A stretch of DNA of 64,000 nt from Alligator mississippiensis (taxonomy: Eukaryota; Chordata; Crocodylia; Alligatoridae): NCBI RefSeq assembly GCF_030867095.1, contig NC_081830.1:36873832-36937831 (forward strand), in the 5' to 3' direction. Below, piece by piece: positions 13,534 to 26,948 of the stretch (position 1 is its first letter; the number at the start of each line of letters is the position of its first letter). Both the position numbers and the translations under genes were made by a program. The notes under the pieces were generated by a model that ran no database searches, was not told where the DNA came from, and worked only from the letters and a program-made list of their open reading frames with translations.

Positions 13534-16500
13534 TCACAGTTCTTTAAACTCTGTAATCAAGGAAACTTGTATAAACTGACCAACATGTTTGCTGGCTTTA
13601 TACAAGATAGTCTGGCTCCAGTACCCCTACTGGCATCAGTCCACCTGTTCAGCTGCAGTGCGACACTAAAAATTCTCTCTAGTCAGTACATAGTGTTCCT
13701 AGTGTAATAGAGGCATGAGCAGTAGCAAGATCAAATGTAACCTAGTTTCCTTAATTTGCAGGCTGTTTTTCTATCATAAATGGCCAATAATTTCCAGGAT
13801 AATTTTAGAACAAAGACAGTAGATCTGAAAATGCTCTACAGTTACTGGATGGGAAAGAGATATAAATCCTTGTTACTAAAATGTAATTATCAATTTAAGT
13901 GCTGTAGTAAGAGTGACAACTGTAACAAATGTACCAGCATTGCCAATAGAAACATTAGTTTAATTAACTGCACCCTAATATCTATGCAGAAATACAGAAT
14001 TTTTTATTATTTGGAATTTTAAAATTTTGAATATAGAAATATTGTATTTTTGATTATGACTATATATATTCATATTCCCCAATTCAAGATTAGGAACCTC
14101 ACTGACCTAGAAGTTATCAGAAGGGATCAAAGGTCCACCTAAGCCTAGCAGCTCTTTAGGCTAGTATGGTTAAGGCACACCAGTTTCTGGTGCTAAGGGA
14201 CTGACATCCAGCCACTTTGGCTCTCTTTTCTGGGTGACTATGTATCCATTTATAGCTGGGTTACATCTGACACAAATCCAATTCAAGACCTGCTCTCTCA
14301 CTTCCAGAACAATAACAAGACATATAAACCACTGTTACATGCCCCCTTCCTAACAGCTCTATTGACAAGGCAATTGCAACCCTTTCCCCAAAGATTTGAT
14401 AGTCTGAATTTCAAATAGTTACTTGGGTTCTAGGACCATACCTCAACTCCAGACTTCATACCCCTGAAGCTATATTGGTAGAAGAGGCATAGAAAAAAAA
14501 AAAACTATGGTGGCAAAAAACCCAGTGTAGACAATTATACCTCCGAAAATGTACCTCTACCAGTATAGCTTTGTTTCACTTGCTGGGTTTGGTTTTATTA
14601 TGCCATGCCAGCAAAGCTGTGCTTTGTACCAGTATATTGATATTCCCTTGTACTGATCAAGTGCTTACCATGTTGACATGACAAATATGTGGAGATGGTT
14701 TGGAAGGAAGAGGTAACAGAAGGAAGACAGCTGCTAGAGAAGTCTTGTAATGCACAATGCACATGTGTCAGATGTAACACATCTAACCAAAATGGGTCTT
14801 AAGTATTGCTGGTGTAATGTATAAAGGGTCCTCATTCTACGTAAGGTAACTGCATGTCCTACAAAATCAGCTGCTGCATGTGTATATAAAAGGACAAGAA
14901 AAGTAGCAACACATGCAGTTTACAGATACACAGATTCAAAGTCAGTGTGTCATGTCATGCATATTTCACGTAGAAAAAAATTAATTGAGCCACGTAGAAC
15001 AGTGTAGAAAGAGAAGGGCTGACACATTTTTGTTAGGTGGTGTAATGAATACTGTGATCTAAGTGAATAACTACACATTTGGAAATTTATAGAGAGAAGC
15101 AAGCCTTCATGCTTCAGGACATGAATCATCCACTAGACAATAGGGTTAGCAAAAAGTTTCTCCTACAGTAGAAACTGGTTTCTCCTAATTTGTTACAGAA
15201 GTTCTTATGCTTCTCTCTGGAGCACATGGTAACAACCAGATATAAGATATCAAACTAGATATACCAGAGGTCTAAAAGTTTGTATATTCCATAATTGCAT
15301 TAATATGGCTCCTCAAGTAAAAGCAGAATGAAAATTCTGGGGATTGAAATTTTAATTATTTTTAAGAAGTGTTAAAATGTATGGTTTATGATATGAAACA
15401 AGGACAAATGGGAACTGTGTGGGATATGCTGTACCATACAAAAATATTGGGCTTTGTATTGTCCAGGAAAAAAAAACCCACATGTCTATGTTGCAGCTCT
15501 AAAGGAATAAATATCTAGGCATTACAGCATGGAAAATGTTTGGGAAGGGCCTAAACTCAGTGATAAAAAAAAACAGGAGTGTTAAAATAACGTACTTAAA
15601 ATATATTCCAAGTAGCATTCAGTAACCTTCATAATAAGTATGTGAGTGCTAAGCTTTTGTTAGGTGTGTTCCCAGCATAGTTCTCTACATTTACAGGAAG
15701 AGCAGCAGAAAGCTTTTAAAACCTTTCTGGTAAAGAATCAGAATTTGTTTTGTACTTGTAGAAAACAAGATTGACATTAACAGTTACTCACCTAGTGGTA
15801 ATCCCATTGGATACCAGAATCAAAAAGGAAAAAAAATAAAATAAGAACCACCACTAAAAGCCATTAATAAAAGGTAACAGGAAGGGACAGTTGTTTCTTA
15901 AACCAGTTCCTGGGCTTCATTGAAAGTTTGGATTAAGGAAAAGCTGTAGCTCTGGATTCTATGGGGAATGTATAGCAAGCTAAATAGCTTTTAAAGCATC
16001 ATCATGCAAATGAGTTGATGGATTTTTGGATCATGTGGCAGTTTTTTTACATAGATGCAAGTGTGCAATAGCAGACAGAGCTGGACTGAGATGAAATGGA
16101 AGACCTCTTCTGAAAGCAGGGCACAGCCTATCATCTTTAAACATTTTCACATACGTATGGTACATCTCACCCTAGGGCCAGAGTACCTAATAAATATTAC
16201 TGAATGAAGTCTCACAAGACCTCATGAGATTGCAAGAGATTTTTGCTCCTATTTTATATTGAAGGAAAACAAGACATGGAGAAATCAAAATTTACTTTAA
16301 TTCAGTGGCTACGTAGTAATATAATCAAGACCCAAGTCCCAGTCCATTAGCTTCACCTCTCTCCCTCTTCCTGGTGGGAATATCCTGATGTTTGCCAACA
16401 TTAATTTATGGATTTACAAACTGCTTGTCAGCTTAAAATTTCCTGTTCCATAAACCGAACCCAAAAAATAAATACAAGCTATTTAAAATGCCAAGCAACC

Positions 16501-19216
16501 TGTCATCCTCATCAGATAAAGGGAAAATCCATTGTCATTGACAAAATGAATATTGATTAGAGTAGAAGAGCTGGCTTACTTCCCAAATGCTCAAAGCGGT
16601 ACAGTTTTCTGGGCTTAGTCTTGTCATTAAAGGTTAATTTCTGTGAATCATCATATGATAAAGCCACCTCGTAATTTTAGGTGATCCCTGGACTAAAAAT
16701 TTATATTTTTAGTGTTGGCATTTCCAAATGCAACAGTGCTTGTCTGACAGTGGATTTTAACTATATGCAAGTAGTTTACAGACTGGCAGTTTACCTTTAA
16801 AACGAAAAGGGTTGGAAAAATAAAGGTGCTGGAATATCAAACCCACAGGCATCCAAGAGAAACTACTGCAATACAGGTAAGCAATTCTTGTCAGTAATTA
16901 AGTCTATTGACCATTTTATGCTATTATCTGAGTAAAACAGAGACCATGAATCTTTGTAATGGTTCACTGATAGGAATTGAAGGGGCAATTTATATCAAGC
17001 AATTAATTCAGTCAATGCAATCCTTTTATCTCTTGGTGGATTATCTACACTCTTATGATTGCATTTGTCCAGTATTTTCTCCAGCAGCTATTTACATAAA
17101 CATTTCAGTCAATACAATTCTCACAAGCTCTTTGCTGTATTTATCCTGTTTTGTTTTGTTTTTTACAGTAGAGTTGTGTAATTTGTGCAACTACTTACAC
17201 ACAGCCTTGGCCCTGTTACTTGACTGAACAGCAACACATAAGATAATGTTATTTTGACATAACACAGCAGACATGTTATGCAAGCTAGTCCTGAACAGAG
17301 TGCTCTGACTGTGCAATTATAATGCTTCTAGTAGGCAAGCTAGTTCTGAGTAAGCTACTGTTTTAACTCTTGCACCTTCAGTACTAAAAGCATGGGTCAG
17401 TCTCGCCTGAACGAATATACTCCATTTTAGATGGAATTAGTCTGAAAAACAGCCCAATAAATCAACAAAAACCCATGCTTCTTGCTAATTTTTATAAAAC
17501 TAGCACACTTTTCACACACTGTGAATTTCATTTTTTCATTAAACAAATATGCTTTTGCAATTTAAGTCTCTGCTATAGGCTGAAAAGTTCCTTTTGGCAA
17601 ACATTTATACACAACCATCTTCTCTTGCATGGATGTTTCCAAAAAGCTAAAATAGAAAATGTTACAAGCATCCCTAAAACAAAGGATGTTTTTTAATTAA
17701 TTGCAAAATGTTGACACAAACAGGAAGAACCGCAACTATTGTGCCTATCTCTGCTTTATTATGTAACACCTACAAACCCCAACTGACATGACAACCCCAT
17801 TGTGCTAAATGTTCCACAAACAGTCCCGAACCCCAACACAGGTGGGGTAAAATTAATCCTATTAAAGATGGAAAACATTTATGAAAGTCAAGAGAAGCCT
17901 ATGCCTAAAATTTTAAAGGAAAAACTCTTAATTGCCTTCTGCAATGTCTCACAGGAAGTCCAAGGCAAGGCTGCAAAAAGAAACCAGATTTCCTGAGTCT
18001 TAGTCCCATACCTTTCCTCTCTTATCAGGATGAACAATGCAAAAGGGCTCTTAGCCAAGACTCTGTACAAAGTCACATGAAAAGGAAGTCATGGTCAGAG
18101 AGACCAGCACAAAAATATGCCAGTGCAGTTGCATATTTCATAAATCTTTTTTGAGGGAAATGGCTGTAGACACTAACTTAAACAGTAGAATCAAAAGTCA
18201 ACACTGTAGTGGAGTTGGGTTGATAAAGGAACAACATTAATACAAATGCCCAAGATTAATGGAAGCATATGGTTTTGGCTGTTCTTCTATAGATGGAGCT
18301 GGTGTTAGATGAATGGACTTCAGAACAGTTAGAAGCTACATAAATAGAAGAGTCTTGCACTGAAATATAGCTATACACTTAATTGACGGTAATACCCTAA
18401 AGCCAACTCTTTAGATGTATAGTACAATGGTAAATGACCACGGAATGTACACCTAGAAGCCTCATATGTTCACAGGGTAAACATGAAGCCTTCCACTTAA
18501 AACATGAAGTTTCTGATGTAACAAGCCTTACAGAGAAACTCTAAAATCTTTCAATTGAGTTCAGTGACAATTCCTGGAGAATATAAAAATGTATGCTTTT
18601 CCCCCAAATGAGAATAAAAATGAACACATACTTACTAAATGAAAGAAACAAGATCATGGCTACAAGTTTCAAAACAGTATCTGTAGTAGCGCAGGACTAT
18701 TGTTCTGGTAGATATAAAGGGCCATCTCCTGAAAGGCATGCTAGGAAAAAGTCTTCTTATAAAAAGAAAATTGTCACAGGGAGAGCTAATAAGGATTAGG
18801 AAATTATTGTGGGTGATGGCTGTGCTAGCAGAGATAGTTAGGGGACTCAAATGATCTCTGAAATACTTTCAAAAAAATCTGAAAAAATATGCACAGAAAT
18901 TCTCCATAGTTGCAGAAAGCAGAAGCAATTATTTGAAACTTAAGACTCAAACAAAAATGTAAAACTCCATTTCACTAACAATTTTAAAACTTTTTCTGTG
19001 ACAGCTGAGGCCAATGTGAACATGTCCAAACCATGTGGCGTATGTGAAGCTTGCCTAGTAAATACCTATAAAAAGAATGAACAATTTTAAAGTAAAATTG
19101 TGGATACACCAAAACAGGAGCAAGAATTGGTCATTATAAAGAAGAAATTCCACTTTGGGGACAGAAGTTTGTTCACAGTATGTTATAACACAGTTATGTT
19201 TTTTAATATTTCACAG
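13534..19216. other. Intergenic gap upstream of SMCO1
   Basis: About 5.7 kb of A/T-rich DNA without recognisable transposon ends or protein families. The first coding exon of SMCO1 is expected here but I could not identify it. One splice-compatible donor is at 16876/16877 (CAATACAG|GTAAGC). Its frame would read into SMCO1 exon 2, but it has no ATG before an in-frame stop. Confidence 0.4.
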
Positions 19217-21305
19217 AATAGAAAACAAACTGCAGACCTTAGAGAATAAATTCAAAGAGCTGGATTCAACCCTAGAGCAACTGACACAGAAGTTTGAGAT
19301 TCAGGGCACGTCCTTGGAGGAGCAAGTGAGCCAGGATGAAATGTGGACATCGCTGCTGGAGGACAGGTGAGCTATAAAGAGAACCCTTTTAGTTCTGCCT
19401 TCACAGTTCTCCAGTCTCCAACCAGATACGAGACCTGGAACATACTGTATACAGATGAAGCTGAACAAGATTATCCTGCAGTCAGAGCAAAGGGACACCA
19501 TTATTTTCCATATTTAGGAAGTGACTTTAAATTCTCTGTTGCCACAAGTAAATCCACCGAGTTTGGCACTCCAAGGAATAACTAGACATATTCCATTTCA
19601 ACTGCAGACACATCCAAAAAGACATTAATTAGTACACTTAAAATACCCATATAGTCCCTAAGAATACCAGAGAAATGCCCGTGATTCTGTACATTCTAAT
19701 AAGGTGTTTTTGTATGGCATTGTCCCATGGTAAGCAAGAACAATCAAGATTCTATTAAGATAATGGTACCACTCTTACAGCAAATAAGTCCAAACTTTCA
19801 CTTCTCAGTATCTGAAATTAGGCTGCAATAACCTAAGTGGCCTAAACGTTTTTCAAAATGTCCTCAGCTACTCACAGTTACCATAGAAAGCAATGACAGC
19901 TGCAGGTGTTCAGTACCTTTTCAAACACAGGCCACTTATTTAGCTGTCTTTGACTTTGATCCTATGAAGATTTGATGTGTAACTTCAGGACATGAGTAGT
20001 TCCTTGAAACCAACAGGACTAATTTTATGAATAAAATGACACACATTTTAACCTTTGCAGAACTGAGGTGGAGGACCAGGACAAACATGGATTTTGGAGC
20101 TTAATTTTCAGCACCCATGCTTGAAAACTTTGGCTTAAATTATAGGAGAAAGTAGACAAAAGAAATCTGCTTCAAAACTGAACTCAAATTCTACATCCTA
20201 TGTGCAGGCAATACATTAAAATCAGTAAGTGCAAAAAAAGAAACTGATTTTTAATTACATGGGACAAACTGGGAAAAATTAAGCTAAACATCAAATATTA
20301 GCTCCTATATCTTGTTTCAGAATTTTCCAATGCCTTTAGAAATAGTGTCTTTTGAACCCCAACATCCCCAATGTCTTTAGGCAGAACAGGGAATTTGTTT
20401 ATTGCGTGTCCTTGGAAAATCACTTTAGCATTTCTTGCTCAACTAAATAACTGAATTCATATTAGTAGTGCTGGCCTTACTTTTTTTTTTCTAAATGTAA
20501 GCAATAGCCTCAAACTGTAATAGACTGGTAGAAGTTAATTGAGAAGAAAATGAACTGATAGCTGCGATGAATTTTGATGATGATATAAGGAAATTAAATT
20601 CTACACATTTGTTCATTTAAATTCAAACTATTCTATTAAAAACCATCCAGAACTCATCTGAAACCATCCCTTCAAAGTTAAGTGAGAACTATTATTAATT
20701 TAAATAGAAGGCTTACTATCATCAGATGGCTGGACAAAACAATGCTTGCCATGGCCAAAGACCACCAGAATCTCCAATTTGTAATCTAAATGGTGATAAA
20801 TTGAACACTGAGGAAAGCAGTTCATTGAGAAAAGGTTTGTCTCTATCTTTTTGGCAGGTTCACTTCAGTGGAAATAAAACTCTTCTACAGCTATGTTAGT
20901 GAAACAATTTGCTGCTTGCACAATCAGGTGACACAGAAGCTGCCAGATCTAGCAAGAAGTCTTCCTACCTTAGCCTCTATACTGAGGCGCAAAAGCAAGA
21001 ACCAGAGAATTAGACTGGTATGGGAGTCAGTGCTGGAGAGTCTGGGGCTGCAAGAAGGACATGTCAGAGCCCTCTGTACTTTTTTCATCACACACAGCTA
21101 TGAAGCACAGTACTACCCTGTCTACTCAGCTAACCAGAGACAAAAGTATACCGGTGATATCATCACCATGATAACCAAGGTGGTGAAGAACCAGATGCTG
21201 CAAGAGAGCCTGCTATGTGCTGTTCAGGTAGTAGAGAATGGGAAAGCAGAAAAAAAAGGCAAGCAAGGCAGTATCCTTTGTCCAAAAGTAGTGTCACAAA
21301 CTTAG
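19217..21305 (+). CDS. SMCO1: SMCO1, single-pass membrane/coiled-coil protein (first exon not found)
   Basis: A small protein of unknown function, named for one membrane segment and a coiled coil. Two exons are visible: 19217-19366 (acceptor TTTCACAG, donor ACAG|GTGAGC) and 20858-21305 (acceptor TTGGCAG; 148 codons plus TAG, the Arg codon split by the intron). Exon 2 reads IENKLQTLENKFKELDSTLE, a heptad-rich coiled coil, and QVSQDEMWTSLLEDR. Exon 3 reads KLFYSYVSETICCLHNQVTQ, KLPDLARSLPTLASILRRKS and RLVWESVLESLGLQEGHVRA. These match the human protein block by block (for example QDEMWT, KLPDLVRGLPTLASVLRRK). The gene sits between WDR53 and RNF168 as in human. Exon 2 begins mid-codon, so an upstream coding exon of about 17 codons is missing from my reading. 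Confidence 0.88.
19367..20857 (+). other. SMCO1 intron
   Basis: A/T-rich intron between the two visible SMCO1 exons. I see no repeat ends or extra exon. Confidence 0.6.
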
Positions 21306-22551
21306 TAAAATGTTCCTAACTTGAGTCTCAGACAATCTTACACACACAAATACAGTTACATAACCCCAGTGCTTATTTGCCTATATATACTAACATGCAG
21401 ACCCACATGTAAATTACCTTTTACCATGACATGCTAATACATATCAATGGTCTGAAAAGCTATGGCAGTTCCCAGAAGCACTAAATTTTTTCCACAACCA
21501 TACAGAGCTACATACTCACATACATGCATGCAGAATAGGCAAAAAGAATCCTTGTAACCAGCAGCCTTATATAAGTTAAAATGTTATGGCCATGTATTTA
21601 TCTAGCTAGTCACTAAACTAGATTACACAAAGTGGTTCTAAAATGTCCATCATTGGCATTTTGTAAGAGCAGGTTAGACAAACATCTGTCAGCAGTCGCT
21701 CAAGATTTGGGGCACCATGATGCTCCAAAATGAACTCTCACAGAAAAATAATAAAGAATAGAAATACCTAATTCCCACTGGGAGAATACTTTTCCCAGAA
21801 CTGCTACTCTACCTCTGACCTCAGTCTTCCTGCTCAAAGGAAACCTACATAATACCAGGGAACAAAAATTTGTAACTTTAATGGACACTACAAACCATCG
21901 TGATTTTACAATTTACCTACTCTCTCTGGTAACCTTTCTGTACTTCACAGGTGATAATGACCCTCTTCCTTTTTGAATGGTCTAATTCTTTGACAATTAG
22001 TTATCCTTCTACCGCCCCTTGCTTTGTAGCCACTTTCGATAACTTCTCTCACTCCACAGGTTTACTACCCTCTTCTTTTTTAAAGTGTTTATTACATAAT
22101 GGAGTACACAAAAGTAATTGTTTTGAGTTTGCAGCAGAGTCTGTCAAGCCTGAATTACCTTCATCAGTCATCTTTGGACCCATAGATAAGACAATCATAG
22201 ACGACAATCATCTTTGACTCAGGAAGATGAATTAGTTTAGTCCATATCAGCTTCTTTTCCAGACTGTGGAAGGGCAATCTTTTGCTTGAAAGCTTGTCTA
22301 AGTATCTACCAACCTTACAGAGTTGGTCCAAACAAATCTTTCTTTCACATATTCCCTGGACCATCACAGCTCTAACACTCTGACCTTGGTAAGACTGTTC
22401 AGGCAGCTGATTTCCCTCAGCACAGGTGAATGGACTGTTTTTCACTATTAAATCTCAATAGCTATAAGAAAAAATGCGCTTGGCTCTACTCATGATATAA
22501 CAAGAACGCTGAAAACAAGAACCTGGAGCATGTTAGCCTTTAACACAGTGA
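21306..22551. other. SMCO1 3' region and intergenic sequence
   Basis: Follows the SMCO1 stop. No clear polyadenylation site, repeat or gene recognised. Confidence 0.45.
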
Positions 22552-22850
22552 TTCCCAGCCTTTTTTAGACTCAAGGCATTTCCCTGTTAGACCCAAGGCA
22601 TGCTCAGAAAATGCCAGTTTAGTTCTCACTTGTTTTTTTGAGACAAGAAAAATGATAGAGCTGTTCTTTGGTTGCAAAGAACTGAGAGACTACAAGCCAG
22701 AATGGGTTTTGATGCTACAGGTGCCTCTGGCAAATCTCTGGGTTTAGCTTGCAAATTGTTTGCACACCTAACTGGGCTGACATGGTGCAGCACCCTGTGG
22801 CATCCTAGAAAGGCTCTCAAGGCACCTCAGGGTGCTGCGTCCCCCCTAGC
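22552..22850. mobile_element. Decayed hAT-like fragment
   Basis: Begins near CAGTGATTCCCAGCCTTTTT and contains GGCATCCTAGAAAGGCTCTC followed by AAGGCACCTCAGGGTGC, a block also present near 28500-28550 inside another hAT-like copy. The ends are too decayed for exact limits. Confidence 0.5.
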
Positions 22851-23419
22851 AGAGAAGTGCTGCGTTCACAGCACCTGCTGTGCCTGGTTTAATCGCTGTT
22901 GTGAGAAACCAGACTACTGGCACTTCCGACAGAGCTGGTGCCCTGGGCCACTGACCCAGCTCTTGCCACAGCTGTTCGGGGACGAGGCCCGGGAACAGCT
23001 CTTTGTCGGAGACTCCCGAGCCTTTGTCCAACCACTGCGGTGCAGCGGGATGGGGCCAGGCCTCGGGGGCCTCAAGGAAGCAAATGAGACAGCGAGGAAG
23101 TGAACCAGGCGCTGTGGCCCTGCCTCATGCCCAGCCCTGCCTTGAAGGGCCAAGTCCAGGGCTGCAGCCTCCACTTCTGCACCTGGAGGTGCCTGGGGGC
23201 GACGGGGCGGAGTTGGCGGCGCCAGCCTCAGGGCAGCACCTTGGACACCAGCCCCTTCAGCAAGGCTCGAGCTATGGCAGGCCGTAGGCGGGTGCCTCCT
23301 GGCCCTGTCCGCGCAGCCCTCGGCTCGTGCTGGACGAGATGGTCTCCAAGGGGCCGCCCTCTGCCCGTCAGCACCCGGCCTGGATCCACAACCAGCCCGC
23401 CATGATGCGGGGGGGCGCT

Positions 23420-23600
23420 CCCCCTTCATTGTGAGGCACCACGGGCAGCCCCTCCCCCCGCACCTCGGCGCTGAGGGCGGGGCCTGGCGGGGGGCGGGGC
23501 TGCGACGCGGGACGCCGGGGACGCCACTTCCGGAAGTGCAGCAGCGGCTTGTTCCCGCCGCAGCCACCGATTGGTTTCTGGGCGGCGCGAGGTGAGCGGC
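23420..23600 (+). promoter_or_regulatory. RNF168 CpG-island promoter and candidate leader exon
   Basis: Within a CpG-rich block (about 23.0-23.9 kb) lies a perfect ETS palindrome ACTTCCGGAAGT (about 23525-23536) and an inverted CCAAT box (CGATTGG, about 23567-23573). Downstream is a good splice donor, GCGCGAG|GTGAGC (about 23590). The first coding exon of RNF168 has an acceptor, so a non-coding leader exon ending here is the simplest reading. The orientation and link to RNF168 are inferred from position. Confidence 0.6.
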
Positions 23601-24073
23601 GGCCGTTGGGCGTGGGGGCAGTTGAGGGCGGCGGGAGTCCCTTGCAGGTGTCCCCGGGGCTGGCTCGCGGCGGAGCTGTGGAGCCGCCGGTGTCCCGTAC
23701 CAGCTCCGCGGCCTTTGCAGCCCCGCGCGGGCTGCCCAGCTGTGTAGCGCCCCGGGCCGGGGCCGGGGCCTGCAGGGAGCTGCGGGGTGTCTGGCCTCGG
23801 CCAAGCCGCTTGCTGGAGGCGCGTTGGCTGTAGCGGCCCGGCCCGCGCACTGTCTGCAGCCCCGCCCTGCCCCGCCCCGCTCGCAGCCTTTGCAGAGCTC
23901 CCGTGTCACCTGGGACCTATTGCAAAGCTGGTCCTGAAGAGATCGCTGCCCGTTTGCTTGTAACTTTTGGCCCCGCGGGTCTGGGGAGCGAGCGGGGGGG
24001 GGGGTGAATCTGGGCCAGATCGGGCCGGCACTGGCGCCACCCTGCCTCGCACACCAGGATCGTGGTCTGGGAG

Positions 24074-24339
24074 CAGGGTGGATTTGATTTAAATTTATTC
24101 GATTTAAATCACTGGTCAGGAAGCCTCGATTTAATCGTTTTCTACTAAAAGTGCTTTCTTGTTTGATATAACCTTCATTAAAATATTCCCAAACAGGGTC
24201 TCTCTCATGGCTTTTGCAAGCTCACTGCTATGATAGGTTTTCCCTTCTACCATACTATTTCCTCCCTTTAAGAATGAGCTTTTTAATTAAAAAAAAAAAT
24301 CATTAGAACAAAAAAAATCATTGATTTTTATCTACCCTG
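24074..24339. mobile_element. hAT-like MITE with AGGGTGGATTTGATTTAAAT ends
   Basis: It starts CAGGGTGGATTTGATTTAAA and ends ATTTTTATCTACCCTG, inverted. The flanks TCTGGGAG (24066-24073) and CCTGGGAG (24340-24347) match at 7 of 8 bases. It is A/T-rich and has no coding capacity. It lies just downstream of the RNF168 CpG island. Confidence 0.8.
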
Positions 24340-24599
24340 CCTGGGAGCTCAATGCCGTTCCCTGCTGCTCCCCCTTACCATGTGTCAGGGCTGGGTCCCA
24401 GGAAGCCGGCAGTGTCCCCCCTCAGCCCTCCTCACTGGCACTGGATCCTGATCCATGGGCCCAGAGAGTTGGCAGCAGATGAGTGGTGCCACTGCTCTCC
24501 CACCAACAAATGTCCAGATCCATGGGGAGCCCTGAGTCGGCTGATAGCACCATGGGCCAGATCTGGCCTATACGCCAGAGGTTGAGCGCACCTGCCCTA

Positions 24600-25679
24600 T
24601 AGGTTTGCTTTTCTGGGGATCCTGCCTCCCCATGCCCTGAGTTTATTCAATGCAGCATTTCTGAAATAACAGCCTTTCTGTTCAGGTGATCTTCTGTCAT
24701 TAGAGAAATTCACAGTCACTCAGCCTGTTTCTTTTTATTACTTAAGTGACAAATCAAGAACAGCTTCCCCCAGTTGGTTTTTCAACTGTCTGTGCCAAAG
24801 AGTTGTCCTTAACATGGTCTTAAAGACTTGGGGCATTGCCTGTGCATGGTTGTGTTACCCTGCCAGCAAATATAGTAATTCAAGGCCCCTATAAATACTA
24901 GGCTCTCTAGCTTGGATGCTTGAGTTAGTTGTTTAAAATAAGTCTCATCCACTATTGTTTTTTGTGATGTGGGCACCCATAATAACATTGCCTTTGTTCT
25001 TTCCCCCTTGATGTAAAGACTTTCAATAAATTATCTCTTACTTAGTTCTGAACTTTAGAACAAGTATAGACCTTTATAATGAACAACGCCACCTCTCACC
25101 ATTTTTTTTTCCTCATGTGTGTCCTTCCTGAACATGCTGTGCTTATCTATATCAATATCCAGTTGTGCGAACTTTCTGACCAAGTCTTTTCTCTACGTCA
25201 GACAGTGTGGCTCTACTAGTCTTTCAGTTCTTTCTGTTTATTCCTCACTTTTTTCCCTAGCATATAAGCATCTTAAATGCCTAATGGATCGCCCCGCTAG
25301 TTTTTCTCTTGTTACAAGCATTTCTATATTTCCTCCTAGTTTAGTCAGTCTTTCTACTTTTTTATTCTTTTTTTGTCTATTATTTTTTAACATTAAAATA
25401 TAGTGCTTCCTGAGACTCAGCTACATTGCTTCTTTCAGGATGTATGTTGAAATAACTACACACCCCATAAAAAGTTCTTTGGACTTTTCAGTTTTAAAGA
25501 TGGTGTTAATGTTTCAGGTTGTTTTTCATACTTTTTAATTATTATCAATTCCATATCTTTTTAATGTTTCTGAAAGTTGTTCTGTGTGTTGTATCTTCAT
25601 CCCAGATGTACAAAAATGTGTATTTGTTGGATTGTGTATTCAAATTATTTTTATCGTCTCCTTTCCAGTTGCTTGGGAT
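24600..25679 (+). other. RNF168 intron 1, unassigned part
   Basis: T-rich sequence between the RNF168 promoter and the nested hAT pair. No exon or repeat ends recognised. Confidence 0.5.
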
Positions 25680-26948
25680 CAGTAATGCTCAACCTCTGAC
25701 CCATGGACCAGATCTGGCCTGTGGGACCGTCATCTGGCCTGTGTGACTCCCTACGGTCCAGAAATTTGTAGAAGTGCGCTGATATATCAGTCCATATTGG
25801 ATCGGCGCTGATAAAAGGAAAACTGACATTATTGACAATCGGCTTTTTTTTAAATTTATTGTAGCTGGTAATGTCATTGATAAATGCCATGTTCATGCAT
25901 TCAGCTGCAGCATACACATGGCCAGGAATGCAGCCCAGCAGTGTGGAGACCATTGTCTGGCCAGTGGGGAAACTGGCATGGTGGAGGCAGATCTAGGCTC
26001 CCATGGAGAGGCAGGGAACGGGGCTGGGGCAGGGCTCGGAGGGGGGGGCACTCCCCACCACTGCACACACCCCTGGGGAGGCATGGGGGGCATGTGCCCT
26101 CCAGATTTGTGGATGGGGTGGGGGTGGGTACCTGCTGCAGGCTTGGGGCTGTGGGTTGCACCAGCTGCTTCATGGTGAGGAGGCTGGGCTGGGGCTGTGC
26201 TCAGGGCAAGCGGCACTGGGAGGGAGGCTATGGTGAATTTTGGAATGGCTATAGCCCACCTTCCCACTCCAGGCACAGCCCCAGCCCAGCCCCCGTGCTG
26301 GGAAGAGGCTGGCACAGCCCCTGGCCCTGAGCCTGCAGTGGGCAGCCTGCTCTTGCCCTACACACAAATCTGGGAGGCACATGCCTCCCCCAGGGGTGCA
26401 GGGAACAGCCCCCCTTTCCTTCCCTCCCCACGCCTCCCAGACGAGCCACCCGTGTCTCTGTCCTGCATCCTACACTGCCCTGGCTGGGTAACACCTGCTC
26501 CTGCCCCAGCCCCACTCCCTCCCTCACTTCAGGGGCCTCGATCTCCCCTCCCCTCCCCTCCCCTCCTCACAGACTTACTGGCCAGATGCTGCTCTCCAAG
26601 CTGCCAGCCTGCATATTAGCTATTGGATCGGTATCAGCCACTATGGCTGATTAATAATCAGCCATTGGTATTGGCCAAAAAAATCTTTATTGATGTACCC
26701 CTAGAAATTTGGCAGTGGGGGAGTGGTGGCAAATAACAGTGCCACTACTCTGCCACCACCGAATTTCCAAGCCTCATGGACTGATGACTTGGCCCCATGT
26801 GTTGGATCAGGCTGGTGTGTGAGGTCAGGGCCAGGGCCCAGAATGGTATGTCTGTTTGGGGCCACACACTGACCCTACTCTAGATCCAGCTCATGAACCA
26901 AATGCGTCACTTGTCTGTCCCACAGCCCAGAAAGTTTGGGCACTACTG
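25680..26948. mobile_element. Older hAT-like element interrupted by foldback copy B
   Basis: Outer ends CAGTAATGCTCAACCTCT and GTTTGGGCACTACTG are inverted. The flanks CTTGGGAT (25672-25679) and CTTTGGAT (26949-26956) match at 7 of 8. Removing copy B with one target duplicate leaves a short element of about 326 bp. The interior repeats phrases such as GACCCATGGACCAGATCTGG that recur in other hAT copies of the window. Confidence 0.7.
25769..26703. mobile_element. Foldback hAT-like element, copy B (935 bp)
   Basis: It starts TAGAAGTGCGC and ends GTACCCCTA. Perfect 8-bp target duplication GAAATTTG (25761-25768 and 26704-26711). The G/C-rich halves are inverted relative to each other around a centre near 26230-26260. 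It is inserted inside an older hAT copy in RNF168 intron 1. No transposase frame; long frames inside it are by-products of the G/C-rich palindrome. Confidence 0.88.

Noticed and set aside
22672-23103. A 143-codon plus-strand frame before RNF168
   Set aside because: It starts inside a decayed hAT fragment and continues into the CpG island; no recognisable domain.
22914-23909. A 331-codon minus-strand open frame upstream of RNF168
   Set aside because: It lies in the CpG island; the Pro/Arg/Ala-rich translation has no domain, and the promoter motifs and donor site support the plus-strand leader instead.
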